Shown here: positions 33,545-41,004 of the stretch, one piece after another | Numbering within the stretch: position 1 is the first letter of the stretch | Layout: each line of letters begins with the position of its first letter | Source of the DNA: Methanospirillaceae archaeon | Lineage (GTDB): Archaea; Halobacteriota; Methanomicrobia; Methanomicrobiales; Methanospirillaceae | Length of the DNA: 44,673 nucleotides | Direction: 5' to 3' | Assembly: GCA_016926505.1 (NCBI GenBank) | Contig: JAFGOM010000022.1 | Coordinates: 1 to 44,673 of the forward strand | Notes under the pieces: model-generated | Database searches by the model: none | What the model was told of the DNA's origin: nothing | The model's input: the letters and a program-made list of their open reading frames with translations, nothing else | Translations under genes and position numbers: made by a program

Positions 33545-34060
33545 TCAGGATCTTCTGGCAAGACCCACGAGAAGAGCAGCACCAAGGAGAGAGAGAAGGA
33601 TTACACCACCAAGAGGTGCCTTTGTCGGAATCGGACCGATGGGGAGTTCCGGCGTTCCCATATCAGGCTGCGGTGTCAGGGAAGCATCGATGGTACCCTC
33701 TAATCCCTCCTCGAAAAGGAGGTTTAACTCCTGGGACTCTCCTGCCTGCAGGGTAACCGTCTGTGCAGCCTGGCGGTCACCGATCCAGAAATCTAAGGTC
33801 TTTCCGATGGTATCCTCTCCGGTGTTAACCACAAGTCTCTTGTCAAAGGTTCCGGTATCACCATACCGGCCGGCTTCTGCCGTCGTGATAGTTCCAAGGA
33901 CGGTTCCGTCCAGCTTCGCTACAATCTCCGTTCCTGCCGGAACCGGCTCATCGTCAATGGTACAGGTTCCATAAAATTCATACGGGAGCGGGGGAACTGC
34001 CATTGCTCCTGTTACCACTCCGGCAAGACACAGTATCAGTATTCCATATGTTACCTTCAT
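33545..34060 (-). CDS. Secreted or surface protein with C-terminal membrane anchor
   Basis: 171 residues from ATG 34060. MKVTYGILILCLAGVVTGAMA is a clear signal peptide. The middle is one beta-rich domain (YEFYGTCTIDDEPVPAGTEI, then GRYGDTGTFDKRLVV and KTLDFWIGDRQAAQTVTL), of a type found in many secreted proteins of Methanomicrobiales. A Pro-rich spacer with TPQPDMGTPELP leads to a membrane helix LGGVILLSLLGAALLVGLAR and a basic end RRS. This resembles a sorting or anchoring tail, but no PGF motif is seen. The upstream ATG (34105) would extend into the promoter, whose TATA-like TATATTG lies at about 34098-34104. Function unknown. Confidence 0.75.
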   Translation of the reverse strand: MKVTYGILILCLAGVVTGAMAVPPLPYEFYGTCTIDDEPVPAGTEIVAKLDGTVLGTITTAEAGRYGDTGTFDKRLVVNTGEDTIGKTLDFWIGDRQAAQTVTLQAGESQELNLLFEEGLEGTIDASLTPQPDMGTPELPIGPIPTKAPLGGVILLSLLGAALLVGLARRS

Positions 34061-34143
34061 AATACATCCCAGCGATATACGAACGATTCGCTTATCAATA
34101 TACAACGTATGTGTGATAATAAAATAATGTTGATGGTTTTTAT

Positions 34144-35121
34144 CTAATTACCCGGCAATAATCCCTCTTCCCTCATGAAAAGAAAATACCCGGTACCCGG
34201 AACGAGCAGGATCTCGTCAGTCTGAAATCCGGCAGTCTCTGCATCATGAACGATCGGTTCCTCATACCTCTGGTTTGCGGCATCATACCTGATAAGATAG
34301 ACCCACGAAGGGGCAGAAGAGAGAACCGTTCCCAATGGTACCGGATCTTCTCCCGGAATTCCAATGAGATTCCATCCCGGGTACAGGGGTTTATCAGGGG
34401 TTTTGGAAGTACCGGCAGGTACCGGCAGGGTAAAATCATGCTCTGCATAGACCCAGTAGGCATCAGTCTGCCTGATAACGGTCTGTGGATTTACGGTCAT
34501 CCACCCGGAAAACGGGAAGAAGGTAAAGATAGAGTGACCGTCTACCGGAACATCGGAAAAGATACCGGCAGTATCTTCTCCCGCGGGAAGGGATACCGGG
34601 ATCGATACCATATTCCATCCCGCGTACAGGTGCAGCTGCCCGGTCGTTTTGGTATCAGCGGTGCTGACCTGCAGGGATCCTGGTGTTATCGTTGCTTGTA
34701 TCTCATTTCCGGCATCATCGTCAAGGGCGGTTATCTCGGGAACAAGAAAGACAGAGCCGGGATTCTCACCTTTCATGATAAGTGTTCCAAGAAGAATATC
34801 ACTGTTTCCGGCCTTTATCTGCTCGTAAATATCAACTGCCTTTACCGACACACGAATCCCGTCACTGATGGTTATATCATGAAGGCCGGCCCAGTCAGGG
34901 AATGTGAAGTTCTCGATACTGGCAATTCCCGGCTCGGAAAGACTGATATCCATCACGTACCCGGCAAGCCCGGTCCCGGCAGAATCAAGGAAAATTAAAA
35001 CCGGTACCGTGGATCCCGGTGTGGTCTGTTGATCTGATACCAGTACCGTGGCTGCATCGGCAGGGTAAATGCAGAGAAGTATCAGGAGAAAAAGAAAAAG
35101 AGGGACTAACTCCCGGATCAT
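34144..35121 (-). CDS. Secreted cohesin-like protein with two GWN repeats
   Basis: 325 residues. The N-terminal signal peptide is very hydrophobic (LVPLFLFLLILLCIYPADA). Residues about 23-155 resemble a cohesin domain: TVLVSDQQTTPGSTVPVLIF, GLAGYVMDISL and GNSDILLGTLIMKGENPGSV. The C-terminal part has two related modules, LYAGWNMVSIPVSLPAGEDT and LYPGWNLIGIPGEDPVPLGT, typical of extracellular archaeal proteins. There is no membrane anchor at the end. It starts three bases after the stop of the dockerin-bearing gene, with its GGGAGGT ribosome binding site inside that gene's last codons. The pairing suggests the two proteins bind each other. The cohesin call is by pattern and context and not by alignment. 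Confidence 0.7.
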   Translation of the reverse strand: MIRELVPLFLFLLILLCIYPADAATVLVSDQQTTPGSTVPVLIFLDSAGTGLAGYVMDISLSEPGIASIENFTFPDWAGLHDITISDGIRVSVKAVDIYEQIKAGNSDILLGTLIMKGENPGSVFLVPEITALDDDAGNEIQATITPGSLQVSTADTKTTGQLHLYAGWNMVSIPVSLPAGEDTAGIFSDVPVDGHSIFTFFPFSGWMTVNPQTVIRQTDAYWVYAEHDFTLPVPAGTSKTPDKPLYPGWNLIGIPGEDPVPLGTVLSSAPSWVYLIRYDAANQRYEEPIVHDAETAGFQTDEILLVPGTGYFLFMREEGLLPGN

Positions 35122-35124
35122 GAT

Positions 35125-36669
35125 TCATACCTCCCGGTACAGCAGGATGATATCCTGCATCTCAATTGCTTTATTTCCGTTGAGATCAAAGAAAGACGCC
35201 GGCTGGTTCTGTTTTGCCCATTCAATGTTGTTATAAAACAGGATTAAATCCTGGTAATCGAGGCGGCCGTTCCCATTGATATCCTCATATATTCCATCTT
35301 TTCCCGGATCAGTGGGCATATTGATTGCTCCCGGGAAGATCTGAACAACAGGGGTCTGTTGCAGTATTTCAACGGTTCCCTGTGACGCATCGTTATCCAG
35401 CCTGACCAGCCATGCATCGGTCCGGCCCTGCAGCCCGGAGATATCACCGTCCGGTGACATGGTACTGCCGACAACAACAATACTCCCATCCGGATTGGTA
35501 AAGACTGATGAACCGGTCTCATACCTGCTCCCGCCAAGGGTCATATCCCAGAGCAGGGTTCCATCCCGTGAGAGTTGCAGGAGCCAGATATCACCGTCCT
35601 CGCGGGTTCCGGTGCCGGCAAGATCACCATCAAAAGAGTAGGTATCTCCGACAATCAGATAACCGTCACGGTTCTCAGCACAATCCCATGCAAGATCTGA
35701 ATAACTCCCGCCAAATGTCTTCTGCCAGAGGATAGTCCCGTCAGGTGAGAGCAGGACTGCCCAGAGATCACTGGTATTTGCAGCACCATAATGGGAATGT
35801 ACATCCCCGTCATCTGACGAGGTTGTACCGACGACAAAGAGATTGCCATCAGATGTCTCGATGACAGCATGGCCCCAGTCACTCCGTGATCCCCCGTAAT
35901 ATCTCTGCCAGAGTGGATCTCCTTTTGCATCGGTCCTGATGAGAAGGAGATCGGTTCCGCCATGGTGACCTGCTAACCCGGCATCAACCGAGGAGCCCGA
36001 ACCGGTCAGAATGTAACCCCCGTCACTCATCCGGTATGCCCGATCTGCATTCTCGTTTCGCAGGCCGCCATAGGTCTTCTCCCAGACAATATCGCCCGAT
36101 TTATTGAGGGAAACCAGCCATACATCATTCCCTCCTGCATTGTGACTGACATCACCGTCTGCAGATGAGGTATAACCAGAGAGGATGGCACTGCCGCCGG
36201 GAAGTACGACACCGGTTCCGGCTTCCTCATCCCGGTTCCCGCCATACTGTCTCATCTGCACAAGATCTCCATCACGCGAGAACCATGCCGCCCAGATATC
36301 AACACCCCCGTGATTCTGTACAAAATCTCCGTCAGATGACTTTGATGAGCCTACTGCAAAGAATGAACCATCGCTGTTCTCAGTGATCATGAGTCCGTAG
36401 TCACGTTTACTACCGGTAAGTACCCGTTCCCAGAGAGTGTTCCCTCTGCTGTCTGTACGGACGATCCAGACATCCTCATTCTCTTCTTTTGCAGTCATTC
36501 CTGTCAGGATATAGCCACCATCCGAGACCGGGGCTACCCAGTAGGCACAATCATGGCTCCCGGCTGAACCGATGATCTTCTCAAAAGTGATATCAGGTGG
36601 AACAATGGCCATGCCATGAACAGTACAAAACAGAAAAACTGCAATTACCGTATACAAATATGATTTCAT
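35125..36669 (-). CDS. Secreted seven-repeat beta-propeller with C-terminal dockerin-like domain
   Basis: 514 residues. A signal peptide (MKSYLYTVIAVFLFCTVHG) precedes seven repeats of about 57 residues, each with DGGYILTG-like, D.WLVRLD..G..LW and TYGG.R elements, which fits a seven-bladed propeller (about 28-435). The end is dockerin-like: DINGNGRLDYQDLILFYNNI and DLNGNKAIEMQDIILLYREV are two calcium-loop/helix units. Dockerins attach proteins to cohesins, and a cohesin-like protein is encoded just downstream in the same operon. No glycosidase or peptidase domain is seen, so the propeller may bind a ligand or a cell surface. The gene is preceded by a 10-bp palindrome with a TATA-like core. 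Confidence 0.85.
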   Translation of the reverse strand: MKSYLYTVIAVFLFCTVHGMAIVPPDITFEKIIGSAGSHDCAYWVAPVSDGGYILTGMTAKEENEDVWIVRTDSRGNTLWERVLTGSKRDYGLMITENSDGSFFAVGSSKSSDGDFVQNHGGVDIWAAWFSRDGDLVQMRQYGGNRDEEAGTGVVLPGGSAILSGYTSSADGDVSHNAGGNDVWLVSLNKSGDIVWEKTYGGLRNENADRAYRMSDGGYILTGSGSSVDAGLAGHHGGTDLLLIRTDAKGDPLWQRYYGGSRSDWGHAVIETSDGNLFVVGTTSSDDGDVHSHYGAANTSDLWAVLLSPDGTILWQKTFGGSYSDLAWDCAENRDGYLIVGDTYSFDGDLAGTGTREDGDIWLLQLSRDGTLLWDMTLGGSRYETGSSVFTNPDGSIVVVGSTMSPDGDISGLQGRTDAWLVRLDNDASQGTVEILQQTPVVQIFPGAINMPTDPGKDGIYEDINGNGRLDYQDLILFYNNIEWAKQNQPASFFDLNGNKAIEMQDIILLYREV

Positions 36670-36674
36670 GGAAG

Positions 36675-36715
36675 CAACATACCCGTATAGGCCATACTAG
36701 TATAAGAAAATGTTG
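36675..36715. promoter_or_regulatory. Palindromic promoter region of the dockerin-cohesin operon
   Basis: ATACTAGTAT (36694-36703) is a perfect 10-bp palindrome next to TTATAC on the minus strand, and CAACAT (36675-36680) with ATGTTG (36710-36715) form outer arms. It lies 6-46 nt upstream of ATG 36669. A promoter with overlapping operator is the simplest reading. Confidence 0.4.
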
Positions 36716-36767
36716 TACCGGCTTTTCCCTTAAAAGGACACCCCGGAAAAAAAAGAATCCCTGTTTT

Positions 36768-37271
36768 TCAGATCGTTATCTCTTTAAAGGATTTTCCAGG
36801 GACGTTACAGATGGGGCAGCGATCCGGTACTTCATCAATGACGACATTACCACAGACCGGACAGATCATGATTCGTGACGCCACCAGATCCTTTCCATCC
36901 TTCACTGCCTTGAGTGCTGCTTCATACAGACCTGCATGCACTTCTTCAGCCTTGTTTGCAAACGTAAAGATAGTTTTTGCAGCGGCATTCCCATCCTTCT
37001 CAGCTCCTGCCAAAAATCCGGGGTACATGGTAGTGAACTCGTGGGTCTCCCCGGCAATGGCAGCAGAGAGATTCTCTTCGGTAGAACCGATCATTCCGGC
37101 AGTGGAGAGAAGCTTCTTTGCATGAATCGTCTCAGCCTCAGATGCTGCCCGAAAGAGTTTTGCGATGTTCTTTAATCCCTCTTCTTCTGCTTTTTCTGAA
37201 AAAAAGAGATATTTTCTGCTTGCCTGGGACTCACCGGCAAATGCAGCCATAACATTCTCATCAGTACTCAT
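36768..37271 (-). CDS. rbr: Rubrerythrin
   Basis: 167 residues. A four-helix ferritin-like domain carries the di-iron ligands (FAGESQASRKYLFF, EAETIHAKK, IAGETHEF, EEVHAGLYEAAL), followed by a C-terminal rubredoxin-type knuckle pair (CPVCGNVVIDEVPDRCPICN). It reduces hydrogen peroxide using electrons from a rubredoxin-like donor. It is the first gene of the redox-defence cluster but is transcribed away from it. The divergent neighbour is radC; tandem 12-bp repeats lie between them. Confidence 0.96.
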   Translation of the reverse strand: MSTDENVMAAFAGESQASRKYLFFSEKAEEEGLKNIAKLFRAASEAETIHAKKLLSTAGMIGSTEENLSAAIAGETHEFTTMYPGFLAGAEKDGNAAAKTIFTFANKAEEVHAGLYEAALKAVKDGKDLVASRIMICPVCGNVVIDEVPDRCPICNVPGKSFKEITI

Positions 37272-37342
37272 AGGTCATATGTGTGAGAGATCCTCTAATA
37301 TCTTTTACGGCAGATGCCCTGATCTATCGGTGTGAAAAACCG

Positions 37343-37366
37343 GTGTCATGATCCGTGTCATGATCC
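37343..37366. repeat. Two tandem 12-bp repeats between rbr and radC
   Basis: GTGTCATGATCC occurs twice without a gap (37343-37354, 37355-37366). Each copy contains the palindrome TCATGA. They lie 72 nt upstream of rbr and 89 nt upstream of radC, so they could be a protein-binding site for either. Confidence 0.6.
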
Positions 37367-37454
37367 GAATGTAACAGATATTGGTCGTGAGATGAAACCG
37401 GGAGTCCCATCCCGGGGGTATCCTCAAGTGGTATGAGTTAAAAACCACTTTTGC

Positions 37455-38123
37455 ATGAAACGGATGCGTGAGATAGAGAACCTGGACCGGCCGCGGGAGA
37501 AGATTGCAAGAAAGGGGGTTTTTGCCCTCTCAGATCAGGAACTATTTGCTGCGATTATCGGGAAGGGAACACGGGATCACGATGTAAGGGAGATATCCTC
37601 CCGGCTTGCCCGGCAGATGCAGAACGGGGGTATGTTATCGTATGAAGAGCTCCTCTCAATCGAAGGGATCGGTCCGACAAAGGCCTCCGTCCTCGTCGCT
37701 TCGTTTGAACTTGCACGCAGGTATGGAATCAGGCCTGATGACATCCCGGTTAAAATTACGCATCCGGAAGATATCTTACCCTTAGTCGCCGACATCAGGA
37801 ACAGAATGCAGGAATTATTCCTCTGTATCACCTTAAACGGAGCAGGGGAGGTGATACAGAAACGGATTATCACCATGGGAATACTCAACCATAGTCTCGT
37901 CCATCCCCGTGAGGTCTTTGCTGATGCCATCACCGACCGGGCAGCATCCATCATCTGTGTTCATAATCATCCTTCCGGAACCCTGACACCATCAGAACAG
38001 GATAAGCGAGTAACTGCCCAGCTCGCAGAGGCCGGGAAGATACTGGGTATTGATCTCCTGGATCACCTGGTGGTTACCAAAAGCGGATATCTTTCCCTGC
38101 GGGAAGAAGGATTCCTGGTATAA
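37455..38123 (+). CDS. radC: RadC-like JAB/MPN protein
   Basis: 222 residues, normal length. The N-terminal helix-hairpin-helix region (REKIARKGVFALSDQELFAA, LLSIEGIGPTKASVLVASFE) leads to the JAMM metalloprotease-like domain with LVHPREVF and CVHNHPSGTLTPSEQD, where the His, His and Asp metal ligands are all present. RadC was once thought to act in recombination repair; its true role is unknown. The gene is alone on the plus strand, between rbr and a flavoprotein gene. Confidence 0.93.
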   Translation: MKRMREIENLDRPREKIARKGVFALSDQELFAAIIGKGTRDHDVREISSRLARQMQNGGMLSYEELLSIEGIGPTKASVLVASFELARRYGIRPDDIPVKITHPEDILPLVADIRNRMQELFLCITLNGAGEVIQKRIITMGILNHSLVHPREVFADAITDRAASIICVHNHPSGTLTPSEQDKRVTAQLAEAGKILGIDLLDHLVVTKSGYLSLREEGFLV

Positions 38124-38149
38124 CCGGTTTTTTTCCGTAAAAAGTGAAT

Positions 38150-38740
38150 TTACTGGATCATGAGACCAAGATTGTGTCCTTTCTCATATGCCAGGGAAAG
38201 GAGATCAGGGAACAAATCAAGGTTTTTCTTTGTATCCATGTCACGAATCAGGAGCTCGTCAGCCTGACGGCAGTCAATAATATCACAGAACGCATCAACG
38301 GTCATCTTCAGACCAACGAAATTATCAGGAAGATTGAGACCTGAAATCGATATAAGAAGAGTTTTCCGCTTTTTTTTCTTCTCTTTTGAGACGAGCGGGT
38401 TCTTCCGGACATACTTGGCATTGTAAAAGACCTGGAATCGGTCCATGAATGATTTTAATGCTCCGGGAACTCCCATGGTCATAATAGGTGTTGCGATGAT
38501 AAGCCCGTCCATTGTCTTAAACTGACGATACAAGGGAGTAATATCATCATCAAAGAAACAGTTCTCCTCGATGAGACAGTTGTTTATCTCCTCACAGGGG
38601 GAGAACGTGAGATTGGGCACTATTACTTTTGTAACCGTGCACCCGCTGTCTTCTGCTCCACAAATGGCTTTATCAAGTAATTTCGCGGTGTTCCCACCTG
38701 ATAACGGACTGCCCAGGAGCGCAATAATATTGCTGGTCAT
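38150..38740 (-). CDS. Flavodoxin-fold FMN reductase-like protein with incomplete Cys cluster
   Basis: 196 residues from ATG 38740 (MTSNIIALLGSPLSGGNTAK). The FMN phosphate loop GSPLSGGNT and the ATPIMTMGVPGALKSFMDRF helix are typical of the NADPH-dependent FMN reductase/iron-sulfur flavoprotein group. In iron-sulfur flavoproteins the pattern is CxxCxxCxxxxxC; here the corresponding PCEEINNCLIEENC keeps Cys at positions 1, 7 and 13 and has Ile at position 4, so a regular [4Fe-4S] cluster is unlikely. The region KKKKRKT is a basic loop. The longer frame to 38779 adds residues with no family match. Confidence 0.82.
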   Translation of the reverse strand: MTSNIIALLGSPLSGGNTAKLLDKAICGAEDSGCTVTKVIVPNLTFSPCEEINNCLIEENCFFDDDITPLYRQFKTMDGLIIATPIMTMGVPGALKSFMDRFQVFYNAKYVRKNPLVSKEKKKKRKTLLISISGLNLPDNFVGLKMTVDAFCDIIDCRQADELLIRDMDTKKNLDLFPDLLSLAYEKGHNLGLMIQ

Positions 38741-38868
38741 ATGGCTATGATAGGAGTAATCAGAACAGGCATATATCAATTTCGTTTTAATTTTAGCAAT
38801 ATGAAGAGATGTGTATTTAAAAATATTTTTTAAAATAGATATTAAGGAATTACAATTAAATAGGTTCC

Positions 38869-39114
38869 ATGAGGAAGTATCTATTGGTAATGCCTATGAC
38901 AGAACAGAACAAAGTAAAAGCAGGATCAAAGGTCGGACCAGGGAAGTATGTCTGTGTTGACTGCGGTATGACGTATGAGATGACAGAATCAGAGCAGGAC
39001 TTACGAATCTGTCCCTCATGCTCGTGTGAGATGTATAACTGTTTTCCCATGACCCATATCAGGTCTGATATAAAGAGCCCGGAAGACGTAAAAAATCCTC
39101 CGAAAAGAGAATAA
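38869..39114 (+). CDS. Small zinc-ribbon / rubredoxin-like protein
   Basis: 81 residues from ATG 38869; ATG 38890 or 38896 is more likely because GAGGAAG (38871-38877) lies before them, giving 74 or 72 residues. KYVCVDCGMTYEMTESEQDL and RICPSCSCEMY form a Cys4 metal-binding pair. It may be a rubredoxin-type electron carrier or a structural zinc ribbon. It lies next to the desulforedoxin gene and diverges from a flavoprotein gene. An AT-rich stretch (38814-38840) holds the promoter. Confidence 0.7.
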   Translation: MRKYLLVMPMTEQNKVKAGSKVGPGKYVCVDCGMTYEMTESEQDLRICPSCSCEMYNCFPMTHIRSDIKSPEDVKNPPKRE

Positions 39115-39128
39115 ATATCCATTATAAG

Positions 39129-39148
39129 GGATATTATCTCTTATATCC
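39129..39148. promoter_or_regulatory. Promoter of the desulforedoxin operon with inverted repeat
   Basis: GGATAT (39129-39134) and ATATCC (39143-39148) are inverted arms with an 8-base spacer. The right arm is part of the TATA-like CTTATATCC, centred about 48 nt before ATG 39192; a start about 26 nt downstream leaves a leader of about 21 nt that includes GAGGTGATAG. Confidence 0.45.
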
Positions 39149-39191
39149 TGTTGGAATCGCACGAAAAAATTGTTAATTTTGAGGTGATAGT

Positions 39192-39317
39192 ATGGTAAAC
39201 GTCTCGAAAGTCGGAGAGATCTACGAATGTGAGATCTGTGGCAACATCGTCGTGGTTCAGGAAGTCGGCGGCGGAGAACTTGTCTGCTGCGGCGAACCGA
39301 TGGTACGCACCGGGTGA
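39192..39317 (+). CDS. Desulforedoxin-like protein
   Basis: 41 residues, easily overlooked. The sequence [20 protein letters not shown] continues to [14 protein letters not shown]. Cys13 and Cys16 with the adjacent Cys32-Cys33 are exactly the iron ligands of desulforedoxin, also found as the N-terminal domain of desulfoferrodoxin. Here it stands alone, without the superoxide reductase iron-II domain. It is likely an electron carrier for peroxide or superoxide defence. GAGGTGATAG just before ATG 39192 is a strong ribosome binding site. The stop overlaps GTG 39314; the next gene begins at ATG 39323 after 5 bases. Confidence 0.93.
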   Translation: MVNVSKVGEIYECEICGNIVVVQEVGGGELVCCGEPMVRTG

Positions 39318-39322
39318 GACCC

Positions 39323-39664
39323 ATGGACTCACAGATAAAGGAACTGGAAAAAAAGATAGGAAAAGTTCCACGGATTTTGAAGGATCTGGAGAAGTCAGAT
39401 CCTGATATCTTTGCTCTGGTGATGAAACTTGACCAGATGGTCTGGGATGACGGGGCACTGAGCAGAAAAACAAAAAAACTGATCGCCATTGCCATTGCCG
39501 CAGCATTACGGGATCAGCATGCCATTAAGGCACAGATGCAGGGAGCCCATGCGTTAGGTGTCACCAAGGACGAGGTGGAAGAAGCACTCCGGGTTGCCTA
39601 CCTTCTTGCCGGAATGCCTGCATACGTCAATGGCAAGGTTATCGAAGAAGAACTGATGAAATGA
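39323..39664 (+). CDS. Carboxymuconolactone decarboxylase-like (AhpD-type fold) protein without cysteines
   Basis: 113 residues from ATG 39323, with GGTGAG at 39313-39318. KTKKLIAIAIAAALRDQHAI and AHALGVTKDEVEEALRVAYL show the carboxymuconolactone decarboxylase/AhpD fold. In AhpD the CxxC pair lies where this protein has LRDQHAIKAQ; no Cys exists in the whole protein, so it cannot act as a thiol reductant. It sits between desulforedoxin and peroxiredoxin genes, which suggests a peroxide-related role, but the reaction is unknown. Confidence 0.85.
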   Translation: MDSQIKELEKKIGKVPRILKDLEKSDPDIFALVMKLDQMVWDDGALSRKTKKLIAIAIAAALRDQHAIKAQMQGAHALGVTKDEVEEALRVAYLLAGMPAYVNGKVIEEELMK

Positions 39665-39676
39665 CTGGAGATACAC

Positions 39677-40333
39677 ATGTACGAAGACGATGAACCCCAG
39701 AACTTTGTTGCATTCCCGACACTGGGTGAACCGGCCCCTGATTTTGAGGCGGTAACGACACACGGACCATTAAAATTATCTGATCTCCGTGGCCAGTGGG
39801 TAGTACTCTTCTCACATCCTGCCGATTTCACTCCCGTCTGCACTACTGAATTTATTGCGTTCTCAAAAGCCCATGACGAGTTTGTCGCATTAAACGTCAA
39901 ACTCATCGGGCTTTCCATCGATAGTGTCCATTCCCATATCGCCTGGGCACGAAACGTCAAAGAGAAGATGGGTGTTGAGATCCCCTTCCCCATTATCGCC
40001 GATCTCGATATGAATGTGGCCAGCCTGTACGGCATGGTCCATCCCGGACAGAGCAGTACCGCAGCAGTCCGTGCAGTCTTTTTCATCGATGACAAAGGTA
40101 TGATGCGGGCCATGATCTACTACCCGCTCTCAAACGGCAGGTATATTCCTGAGATCATCAGGCTCGTAAAGGCATTTCAGACATCAGACAAATACGGGGT
40201 GGCAACACCGGCAAACTGGCAGCCCGGGGACAAGGTGGTTGTTCCTCCCCCAAAGACCACTGCTGAAGCTGATAAACGCGTAACAGAAGGATACGAATGC
40301 AAGGATTTCTATCTCTGCTTTAAGAACATCTGA
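39677..40333 (+). CDS. Peroxiredoxin (archaeal Prx6/TPx type)
   Basis: 218 residues. The peroxidatic Cys55 is in HPADFTPVCTTEF, and the Prx6-type blocks KLIGLSIDSVHSHIAW, ADLDMNVASLYGM and RAVFFIDDKGMMRAMIYYPL follow. Cys208 and Cys214 near the C-terminus (GYECKDFYLCF) match the extra cysteines of archaeal thioredoxin peroxidases, where they help resolve the sulfenic acid. It removes peroxides. It lies 12 nt after the CMD-like gene; GGAGAT before ATG 39677 supports the start. A T-run at 40352-40358 follows. Confidence 0.96.
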   Translation: MYEDDEPQNFVAFPTLGEPAPDFEAVTTHGPLKLSDLRGQWVVLFSHPADFTPVCTTEFIAFSKAHDEFVALNVKLIGLSIDSVHSHIAWARNVKEKMGVEIPFPIIADLDMNVASLYGMVHPGQSSTAAVRAVFFIDDKGMMRAMIYYPLSNGRYIPEIIRLVKAFQTSDKYGVATPANWQPGDKVVVPPPKTTAEADKRVTEGYECKDFYLCFKNI

Positions 40334-40380
40334 GCTGACGTATAAATTCCCTTTTTTTAGTATTACCGGTTAAAAACGCT

Positions 40381-41004
40381 ATGACATACTCAATACTGGC
40401 ATTTGCCGGAAGTCCGCGACGGCACGGCAACTCAGAGACACTGCTTGACTGGGTTCTCGAAGCAATGGAAGGCTGGCCGGGAGTTTCTACCGAGAAGATC
40501 GTGCTTGTACAGTCAGATATCCTCCCCTGCAGGGGATGCAACTCGTGTGAAAAGACAAACCGCTGTGTTATCCATGATGATCTTGACACCATCTATGACA
40601 AAATTACCAGCGCTGACTGTGTCATCCTCGCCGCCCCGATCTACTGTATGAGTATCTGCTCGCAGGCAAAGGCACTCATTGACCGGGCACAGCTCTTCCG
40701 GTCACGGAAATATGTTCTTCACCTTCCGGTGACGCCCCCGGAGCAACAGGGAATGCGCATGGGTCTCTTTATCTCAACCGCAGGACAGAACTGGGATTAT
40801 GTATTTGATGCATCACTGCCGGTTATTACCTGTTTTTTCCATGTTATCGATATAAAAAACCGCGATATCAGATACCTGCTCATCAACAATGTAGATGAGA
40901 AAGGAGCAATACTCTCCCATCCTCGTGCACAGAAAAAGGCAGTGGCCATGGCAGGAGAGATCATACGAGCGTTGCAGGAGAAACGAGAGAGAGGAGTGAG
41001 ATGA
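40381..41004 (+). CDS. Iron-sulfur flavoprotein 1
   Basis: 207 residues. FMN loop AGSPRRHGNSETLL, the Cys cluster CRGCNSCEKTNRC (compact CxxCxxCxxxxxC) and AAPIYCMSICSQAKALIDRA are the marks of Isf from methanogens, which carries FMN and [4Fe-4S] and reduces oxygen or peroxide with ferredoxin electrons. The ATG at 40381 is preceded by GGTTAAAAACGCT. It overlaps the next gene by 4 nt (ATGA) and the two are 30-40 percent alike by eye in key blocks. Confidence 0.9.
   Translation: MTYSILAFAGSPRRHGNSETLLDWVLEAMEGWPGVSTEKIVLVQSDILPCRGCNSCEKTNRCVIHDDLDTIYDKITSADCVILAAPIYCMSICSQAKALIDRAQLFRSRKYVLHLPVTPPEQQGMRMGLFISTAGQNWDYVFDASLPVITCFFHVIDIKNRDIRYLLINNVDEKGAILSHPRAQKKAVAMAGEIIRALQEKRERGVR

Noticed and set aside
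33369-33974. Plus-strand frame opposite the anchored secreted protein
   Set aside because: It mirrors a gene with signal peptide and membrane anchor, and itself looks like random Pro/Ser/Arg-rich translation.
34246-34998. Plus-strand 250-codon frame opposite the cohesin-like gene
   Set aside because: Long only because the opposite gene lacks certain codons; no motif, no start context.
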